This document shows positions 22,098 through 27,562 of a stretch of 27,562 nucleotides of DNA, in pieces. Source of the stretch: Syntrophomonas sp. UBA5314 (lineage in GTDB: Bacteria > Bacillota > Syntrophomonadia > Syntrophomonadales > Syntrophomonadaceae). The stretch's first letter is position 1; every line of letters starts with the position of its first letter. The notes under the pieces were generated by a model. The model was given only the letters and a program-made list of their open reading frames with translations. It was not told the DNA's origin and did not search any database. Location of the stretch: assembly GCA_002410325.1 (NCBI GenBank), contig DHRK01000021.1, positions 1-27,562 of the forward strand. The letters run 5' to 3'. The translations under genes were made by a program, and so were the position numbers.

Positions 22098-24101
22098 TTA
22101 TTTAACAGTAACTGTAAAACTGGTGCCCGGGCTACCCAGGAATCGGATGTATCCTTCCCGGGGCAGCTTGTCAAAAGCCGAAGCGCCGTCAGTGATACTG
22201 TCATAGACAAGTGAGCTGGCGCTGTTATAGGCAATAACCCTGCCGCCTTTCGGCACCGTGAAGGTCAGCGTTCCCGACGGAATTTTATACAGCTCGTTGT
22301 CGCCGTTTTGCTTGATGGTCAGCTCCCCTGGTTCCAATACCGCCAGCCGGTCTGCCGGCCTTAATTCGTAGTACTCGTTATAAAGCCATTCTCCGCCGTC
22401 CACCGTTTTAGTACGCAATGTGTATAAATCACGGCCCAGACTGCCTGGTATCTGCAATATCATATGGGTCGCAGCATCGTTTTGGATGCCCATCGGGTTG
22501 AACGTATTGCTTTGACCGGCGATCAATATACCGGGCAGGGAAGCATTTTCGTACAAGGTAAGACCGCCGAATAATTGTACCGCGTCCGGAGCAAGATAGG
22601 CAGGCAGATAAGGCTTTTCCAGTCTGTTTTTCCAGGCGTCGGATTTAACGAGCAGAGCTTCCAGCTTCTGAGCCATAGGATATTGGTAACCGAGGCTTTC
22701 CTGTATCCCCACGATATATTTCCTGCCTTCCGCTTCAGTGAAAGCATAAACCTTTTTGCCGCTTTCGTTTACAAATACTGCACCATCAAAATATAACTTG
22801 GCATCATTTACCTTATATCCAGTTCCGTTAAAAAATTCGGTGGTAATGGAATCGTCATCATTTACCGTCACGCGCAGTACGGCGCTATATGCGCCATATA
22901 ATCCGGCATAGTCGGTTTGAAAATTTTCAGGCGGTGACTTATGTTCGGCAGCGGCCACAGTCTGCACGGCCTTGGAAACATCGTGGCCTTGAGCCCGTAA
23001 AACATCTGCCGTAATGTCACTTAAAACTGAAGCTACGTCCCCGCTGAAATCCATGGTTGCGCTGATGGCGCAGACCATATGGTATTGCGGTATTACATAT
23101 AATTGGGAAACAAACTGATTGGTCCCGCCGCTTTTGGCCAATACCCCTTTTCCAAAGTCGTATTTGGCAAATTTATTGTCCACGGAGTCCCAACCCAATC
23201 CATAATTTACCGAGTAGTTATCCCCGGGTATAAAGGTTTTACCCTGATAGGATGACATTTCGTGGCAACTCGCTTGGGAAATAATGCCCTGTCCCTGGTT
23301 CAAAAACATCTGCCCGAACCTGCAGAGATCGGTAATGCTGGTGGAGACACCGCCGGATCCCATGACATTGGGAAATTCGTGGGGGCGGGTTCCCTCTACC
23401 GCATAGCTTCCGGGCGCAAACTTCCGGTCGGAGAAGCCCGATGAAGTGGCGCCGAGCGGGATAAATATATTTCCCCGCACATATTCGGAGTAGGTCTGGC
23501 CGCTGACTTTGGCAACCAGCATTTCCGCAAGCATGAAACCGTCGTTGCAATACACGGAAAATTTGCCCGGATCGGCTTTCAAACTGGATTTTTCCAGCGA
23601 ATTATATACTTTTTCATACATTTTGGTATCATATTTGTCATAGCTCAATCCGATCGTATACGAAGTACCCGGGATACCCGAAGAATGGTTGAGCAGCATC
23701 CTGACGGTGATGTTTTTGTACCGGTCATCCTGCATTTTAAATTCCGGCAGGTAGGAGACAACCGGGGCGTCCAGCTTTACCTTGCCTTCATCCACCAGTT
23801 TCATGACTGCTGCTGCACAGTACACTTTGGATACTGAGCCGATATTATAAAGCGTATCGGTGGTGACGGGTGTTTTTTTCGTCCCATCCAGGTAGCCAAG
23901 CGCGTCGGAGAGCAAGAGCTGCTCGTCTTGCATTACTGCATAGGAAACCGAAGTACCCCCCTTGTTCAATAGATTTTGGAGAGTGGTTCTGGTTGACTTT
24001 TTTACTGCATCATAATCGGTCTGCGCTGCCGATGCGCATCCGGTTAGAACAGATGTAATTAAAAATATAGTCAGGGTAATTAAAGTTATTGGCTTCTTCA
24101 T
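22098..24101 (-). CDS. Lipoprotein serine hydrolase (beta-lactamase/class C PBP-like)
   Basis: This 667-residue lipoprotein is anchored outside by Cys22 (VLTGC). Residues about 35-390 form the serine-beta-lactamase-like fold with all three motifs: Ser89-x-x-Lys92 in IGSVSKVY, Tyr184-x-Asn186 in VYCNDG, and a Lys323-Ser-Gly motif in LAKSGG. MLLNHSSGIPGTS near 135-147 is typical of class C esterase/DD-peptidase-like hydrolases. The C-terminal 270 residues are rich in beta-strands and resemble the lipocalin-like extra domains of such hydrolases; I do not recognise them firmly. The substrate could be peptidoglycan peptides, a D-amino-acid ester or another ester. A GGAGG site precedes the ATG. It stands alone between non-coding stretches. 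Confidence 0.87.
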   Translation of the reverse strand: MKKPITLITLTIFLITSVLTGCASAAQTDYDAVKKSTRTTLQNLLNKGGTSVSYAVMQDEQLLLSDALGYLDGTKKTPVTTDTLYNIGSVSKVYCAAAVMKLVDEGKVKLDAPVVSYLPEFKMQDDRYKNITVRMLLNHSSGIPGTSYTIGLSYDKYDTKMYEKVYNSLEKSSLKADPGKFSVYCNDGFMLAEMLVAKVSGQTYSEYVRGNIFIPLGATSSGFSDRKFAPGSYAVEGTRPHEFPNVMGSGGVSTSITDLCRFGQMFLNQGQGIISQASCHEMSSYQGKTFIPGDNYSVNYGLGWDSVDNKFAKYDFGKGVLAKSGGTNQFVSQLYVIPQYHMVCAISATMDFSGDVASVLSDITADVLRAQGHDVSKAVQTVAAAEHKSPPENFQTDYAGLYGAYSAVLRVTVNDDDSITTEFFNGTGYKVNDAKLYFDGAVFVNESGKKVYAFTEAEGRKYIVGIQESLGYQYPMAQKLEALLVKSDAWKNRLEKPYLPAYLAPDAVQLFGGLTLYENASLPGILIAGQSNTFNPMGIQNDAATHMILQIPGSLGRDLYTLRTKTVDGGEWLYNEYYELRPADRLAVLEPGELTIKQNGDNELYKIPSGTLTFTVPKGGRVIAYNSASSLVYDSITDGASAFDKLPREGYIRFLGSPGTSFTVTVK

Positions 24102-24416
24102 ACAATTCCTCCTTGATAAAATGTCCCCGAAATGTGATGGCTCTTTTGGCTCCGCCTGGTAGTTTCGGCAGCAGAAAGTTTACAATAAAAGATATCGATC
24201 CGGTTGGGCGGGGAGGCAAGGTAATACAGACAAGTTGTCAGTTTTGCCATCCAAGATGCAAATAGGCCAATTGTAATGTTCAGACAAGGACGTTCTGTTG
24301 CTGGGGAACCTGATAAAACGGCAAAACGAGGCAGGCGGGGCAAGAAACGGCCCGGGGGCCCGGCAAGGCGCGGATTAATAAACCGAATAAGGAACAATAA
24401 TCAAAACCTAATATTT
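24102..24416. other. Intergenic region with no gene seen
   Basis: These 315 bases separate the serine hydrolase and the EamA gene. Open frames here lack ribosome sites and known motifs. There is a short GC-rich stretch near 24335-24372. The hydrolase promoter should lie at the left end, but I could not pick a clear one. Confidence 0.4.
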
Positions 24417-24848
24417 TTACATAAGCATCAGGATGCCGATGATGATTAAACAGGCCCCGGCAACTCTTATAATGGTGATATGTTCTCCTAAAAAAACGCT
24501 GGCGCAGAGCATGGTAACCAGGGGGGAACTGGCCATTATAACTGAGACCATAGACACTTCCCCGTGTTTGATCGCAGCATAGTAAGCCCAGTCTCCCACC
24601 AGGGTTGCCAGGATGGCTTCGATGCCTATCAAAAGCCAGGACATGGACGGTATGGCTTTTAGCGAGCCCAAGCTTCCCGTTATACCCACCCAGCTGCTTA
24701 CCAGCCCGGCAGCCAAGATGGTTCGCAAGGTTAATCCGGCTATGGGATTGACATCTCTCAAACCGATTTTGGCGAATATGGGGGCGATTCCCCAACAGAT
24801 CATACCGAAGACGGCCAGCCAAAAAACCACTCTTTTGCTCCTCCCCAT
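24417..24848 (-). CDS. Single-domain EamA/DMT-family transporter
   Basis: This 143-residue membrane protein has one EamA domain of about five membrane segments, half the usual ten-segment transporter, so it probably works as a dimer. It shows WGIAPIFAKIGLRDVNPIAGLTLR near the start and GEVSMVSVIMASSPLVTMLCASVFLGEHITIIRVAGACLIIIGILML at the end, both read in pieces. The substrate is unknown. I chose the ATG at 24848, which has AAGGAGC a few bases upstream. A GTG at 24887 extends the frame by 13 residues without a ribosome site. There is no sign of a lost second half beyond the stop. Confidence 0.83.
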   Translation of the reverse strand: MGRSKRVVFWLAVFGMICWGIAPIFAKIGLRDVNPIAGLTLRTILAAGLVSSWVGITGSLGSLKAIPSMSWLLIGIEAILATLVGDWAYYAAIKHGEVSMVSVIMASSPLVTMLCASVFLGEHITIIRVAGACLIIIGILMLM

Positions 24849-24919
24849 TTTGCTCCTTTTCAAAAAACCTGGGTAAACCGGGGTCACGATGTGGATAATA
24901 ACTACAACTGTTTCATTGG

Positions 24920-25909
24920 ATGGTGATGGACGGCATCATGTGTAAAAGAAACGCTCTGTTATTTATCGCGGGATTTTTTATTATTACATTCATATTAAGC
25001 ATGGCCTTGAAGCATGCCCCCACCCAGCGCGAAATAGCCGGTGACACGGCTAGGCCTCAATTACAGGATGCTGCGGTAGAGCCTGGACAAGTACTGCCTG
25101 GAAAAGGGGAGGCGTCTGAAAGTGGAGGATCGGGTCCAGTAATAAACCTGCCCTGGGAAAATGAGCCGGCTTTTTTAGAGGCCCAGATCAAAGTCCAGGC
25201 GCCCATAATGATGGCCGCCTACAAAACGGTGCTGCGTGATCCGCTGCCGGGCGAAGAGGAAAATGTTCATTTAGGGGCATCCCTGTTAAAAGGACGCACG
25301 GTAGGCCCGGGCCAGGTTTTCTCACAGAATAGCTCTATTGGGCCTTATTCGGCGGAACGCGGTTTTAAAGAAGGTCCAACCTATGTAGGGTCGCAGTTGA
25401 TGATCACTACCGGAGGAGGAGTCTGCAAGATTGCCTCGACCCTTTATAATGTCGCAGGCTTGAGCAACCTGCCCATCGTCGAAAGGCACGCCCACGGCAT
25501 GCCGGTTCCTTATGTGCCCTACGGCCAAGACGCTACGGTATCTTTTGGGATAAAGGATCTGAAATTTTACAATAATACCGGGTTCCCGATTTTAATATGG
25601 GCCCAGGGCATAGACAACACCTTGTACATTGCTTTCTACGGGCAGGAAAAACCTCGGCAGATAGAGTGGCAGCATCAAATTGACAAGCATATTAAAAGCT
25701 ATACTGTATACCACTATAACCCGGAACTCCTGGGAGGAGAAGAGCGAGTGGCGGTTGAAGGAATGGACGGAGCAGTCGTCCGTTCCTGGGTAAAAGTTTA
25801 TGGCGAAGATGGCTCCTTTGAATTAAGACCTATGGGAGTCAGTTTTTATTCCCCATTGCCCCGAGTTGTGGAACGGGGAACGGTTAAAAAGGCCAACTCA
25901 CAACCATAG
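24920..25909 (+). CDS. VanW family protein, membrane-anchored
   Basis: This 329-residue protein has an N-terminal membrane anchor (ALLFIAGFFIITFILSMAL), a low-complexity linker of about 55 residues, and a VanW domain from about residue 110. The domain signature is present: GASLLKGRTVGPGQVFSQN, GPYSAERGFKEGPTYVG and GGGVCKIASTLYNVAGLSNLPIVERHAH, read in pieces. VanW proteins accompany some vancomycin-resistance clusters and many Firmicute envelope genes, and their activity is not known. No van resistance genes are near. The start is unsure: ATG at 24920, 24926 and 24938 are all in frame and none has a strong ribosome site. A good terminator follows at 25933. Confidence 0.87.
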   Translation: MVMDGIMCKRNALLFIAGFFIITFILSMALKHAPTQREIAGDTARPQLQDAAVEPGQVLPGKGEASESGGSGPVINLPWENEPAFLEAQIKVQAPIMMAAYKTVLRDPLPGEEENVHLGASLLKGRTVGPGQVFSQNSSIGPYSAERGFKEGPTYVGSQLMITTGGGVCKIASTLYNVAGLSNLPIVERHAHGMPVPYVPYGQDATVSFGIKDLKFYNNTGFPILIWAQGIDNTLYIAFYGQEKPRQIEWQHQIDKHIKSYTVYHYNPELLGGEERVAVEGMDGAVVRSWVKVYGEDGSFELRPMGVSFYSPLPRVVERGTVKKANSQP

Positions 25910-25932
25910 TAGGTTATTCTCTTGTTAGTACG

Positions 25933-25964
25933 AAGCGTGCATTTAGTGCATGCTTTTTTGTTTT
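25933..25964 (+). terminator. Intrinsic terminator of the VanW gene
   Basis: AAGCGTGCA (25933-25941) and TGCATGCTT (25947-25955) form a 9-bp stem with one wobble pair, followed by TTTTTTGTTTT. It lies 24 bases past the stop codon. Confidence 0.88.
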
Positions 25965-26062
25965 ATGGGAACCAAATAGCCATATTTTTCGTAAAATATC
26001 AGTGTGCTTTAAACGGCGGGAAGTTGAGAGAAGCTTTTGCTTGATAGGGAGAGGTAGTCGGA

Positions 26063-27520
26063 TTGATAATGACCGGGCAAAACACGACCCCCTTGTTTGA
26101 TGCTATGAAATCTCATATCGAAGAAGCTGTCATACCGTTTCACGTCCCCGGGCATAAGCAGGGCAAAGGCTTAACGGAGCTTACGGATTATCTGGGTGTA
26201 CGTACAATGCAAATGGACCTCAACGGAATGCCCGACCTGGATTTTATTAACCACCCCTCGGGTGTCATTATGGAAGCCCAAAAATTGTTTGCCTATGCCT
26301 TTGAAGCTGATGAAGCCTTTTTCCTGGTAAACGGCACAACGTCTGGCGTCCAGGCCATGATCATGAGTGTCTGTGAGCCGGGCAATGAGATATTAATACC
26401 TCGCAATGCCCATAAATCAACTATCGGCGGCTTGATTCTGAGTGGAGCTATACCGGTATATCTTGAGCCTGAATGTAATAATCAACTGGGGATAGCCATG
26501 GGAGTGAGTCTGGAAAGCGTTTGCCAGGGTATAAAAGAGCACCCCCACGCCAAGGGAGTTTTCCTGGTCAATCCCACTTACTACGGTTTTACTTCCGATT
26601 TAAGGTCCATAGTAAGGACTGCCCATGCCCACAACATGGCCGTTCTGGTAGACGAAGCCCATGGGGCCCACCTGTCTTTTCATAGTAGCTTCCCTTTAAA
26701 TGCAATGGCGGCTGGTGCGGATATGAGCGCAGTCAGCATGCATAAAACAGCCGGCTCCCTGACGCAGAGTTCGGCCTTATTGTTGCAGGGCAGTCTGGTG
26801 CCGTCCTCAAGGGTAAAACAGGTGCTAAATCTGAGTTACACATCAAGTGCTTCCTATTTGCTCATGTGTTCTTTAGATCTTGCCCGGAGGCAGATGGCGG
26901 TTAAAGGAAAAGATATGTTGGATAAAGTCTTGCAATGGGTAGCTTGGGCCCGGCACAATATTAACCGGATACCCGGATTGTATGCATTTGGCCGGGAACT
27001 GGCAGGGACCCCGGGGTGCTTTGATTTTGATGAGAGCAAACTGGGGGTTAATGTAAGGCGTCTAAATTATTCCGGCTATCAGATTGAGAACCTGCTGCGC
27101 AGTAATTACCTGATTCAGGTGGAGATGTCGGATATCAATAATATCTTAGCGATTGCCAGCATAGGCGACGAACCGGAAAATTTCGATGCCCTGGTTCAGG
27201 CTTTGCACGCTATTGCCTCCTGCAGCCGTCCTATGGATTACCGGGAAGCTCCTCCCATCCCGGCATTCGGCAAAATGATCGTGTCGCCCCGGGACGCCTT
27301 TTACGCTCCGAAAAAGACGCTGAGTTTAAAGGCGGCAGTGGGGGAAATAGCCGGTGAGATGATTATGGCTTACCCGCCCGGAATACCGGTGGTATGTATG
27401 GGGGAAAGGATAACTGCCGAAATTGTTGATTATATAGAGCTTTTAAAAAGGGAAAAGTGTGAATTGCAGGGGACGGTAGACAGGTATATAGATTACATAC
27501 AGGTTCTGGGAAGGCGTTAA
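26063..27520 (+). CDS. Orn/Lys/Arg decarboxylase family protein (PLP-dependent)
   Basis: This 485-residue cytoplasmic enzyme belongs to the fold-type I basic amino acid decarboxylases of the Firmicute type (SpeA/YaaO-like). It shows PFHVPGHKQGKG near residues 25-36, FLVNGTTSGVQAMIMS near 87-102, NAHKSTIGGLILSG near 115-128, VLVDEAHGAHLSF near 194-206 with the PLP-ring contacts, and SMHKTAGSLTQSS with the Schiff-base Lys228. The C-terminal domain (from about residue 390) includes AVGEIAGEMIMAYPPGIPVVCMGE. Which amino acid is used cannot be told. The start is TTG at 26063, seven bases after GGGAGAGG; ATG at 26069 is an alternative. Nothing more is seen in the 42 bases to the window end. Confidence 0.9.
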   Translation: MIMTGQNTTPLFDAMKSHIEEAVIPFHVPGHKQGKGLTELTDYLGVRTMQMDLNGMPDLDFINHPSGVIMEAQKLFAYAFEADEAFFLVNGTTSGVQAMIMSVCEPGNEILIPRNAHKSTIGGLILSGAIPVYLEPECNNQLGIAMGVSLESVCQGIKEHPHAKGVFLVNPTYYGFTSDLRSIVRTAHAHNMAVLVDEAHGAHLSFHSSFPLNAMAAGADMSAVSMHKTAGSLTQSSALLLQGSLVPSSRVKQVLNLSYTSSASYLLMCSLDLARRQMAVKGKDMLDKVLQWVAWARHNINRIPGLYAFGRELAGTPGCFDFDESKLGVNVRRLNYSGYQIENLLRSNYLIQVEMSDINNILAIASIGDEPENFDALVQALHAIASCSRPMDYREAPPIPAFGKMIVSPRDAFYAPKKTLSLKAAVGEIAGEMIMAYPPGIPVVCMGERITAEIVDYIELLKREKCELQGTVDRYIDYIQVLGRR

Positions 27521-27562
27521 ACGGGCTGCGAAAAACCTTAAATAGTTCCCCATGAAAAACTC

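Noticed and set aside
21980..22234. Minus-strand frame ending in PEYFRETVKIAPHRN
   Set aside because: Most of it is antisense-frame overlap with the serine hydrolase gene. The tail has a faint likeness to the RFPHRN segment of DUF924 proteins, but it is too short and weak to call.
22098..24101. Reading the serine hydrolase as an acquired beta-lactamase
   Set aside because: The motifs and length fit the broad class C-like hydrolase group common in Firmicutes; nothing in the neighbourhood suggests a resistance element.
24280..24822. Minus-strand frame of 180 codons overlapping the EamA gene
   Set aside because: It is another frame of the EamA gene, rich in Arg, His and Gly with no membrane segments, and it has no start signal.

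Overview
The window looks like a chromosomal segment of a Gram-positive, probably anaerobic Firmicute, plausibly a clostridial or Peptococcaceae-like bacterium. The reasons are strong GGAGG-type ribosome binding sites, frequent TTG and GTG starts, lipoproteins and Gram-positive style secreted proteins, an FmdE protein, a VanW protein, a Mn-type riboswitch ahead of a TerC gene, and an Orn/Lys/Arg decarboxylase of the Firmicute type. No rRNA, tRNA, CRISPR array, prophage or intact transposase is visible.

Layout. (1) 134-1291 (-) is a secreted protein with DUF5648-type repeats, an Ig-like region and an Fn3 domain. (2) 1610-8202 (+) is a tightly packed surface-polysaccharide operon: GT2, pyruvyl-transferase-family protein, Wzx-like flippase, GT2, hexapeptide acyltransferase, and an FrhB-like iron-sulfur protein. 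(3) 8203-8573 holds a decayed BTAD-type regulator fragment and a perfect 18-bp inverted repeat. (4) 8835-10617 (+) is an AT-rich accessory cassette: a long leader with an extended -10 promoter, a five-codon ORF and a 15-bp hairpin, then a secreted papain-like cysteine protease, a membrane-anchored exported protein of unknown function, and a translationally coupled 38-residue membrane peptide missed by ORF length cut-offs. (5) 10652-13212 (-) has a flavin-binding split-barrel protein, an AraC regulator and a membrane acyltransferase. (6) 13310-17436 (-) is a metal-uptake cluster: a 64-residue protein that is 36% histidine, an FmdE protein with a zinc ribbon behind a possible pseudoknot leader, and a FecBCD/BtuFCD-type ABC importer. 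A divergent SAM methyltransferase follows at 17629. (7) 18386-19522 (-) is an exported acetolactate decarboxylase fused to a copper-amine-oxidase-N-like domain. (8) 19643-21662 (+) is a palindrome, a sigma-A promoter, a yybP-ykoY (Mn2+) riboswitch with terminator, a 160-bp MITE inserted downstream, then htpX and a TerC/YkoY gene. (9) 21720-21851 is the tail of a dead mscL. (10) 22098-27520 holds a lipoprotein serine hydrolase, a single-domain EamA transporter, a VanW protein and an Orn/Lys/Arg decarboxylase.

Common themes are the cell envelope (polysaccharide, exported proteins, HtpX, VanW, serine hydrolase) and metal handling (His-rich protein, FmdE, ABC importer, Mn riboswitch and TerC). 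The least explained parts are the protease/membrane-protein/small-peptide cassette, the leader of fmdE, and the decarboxylase fusion. All family assignments come from reading motifs; no database search was run.
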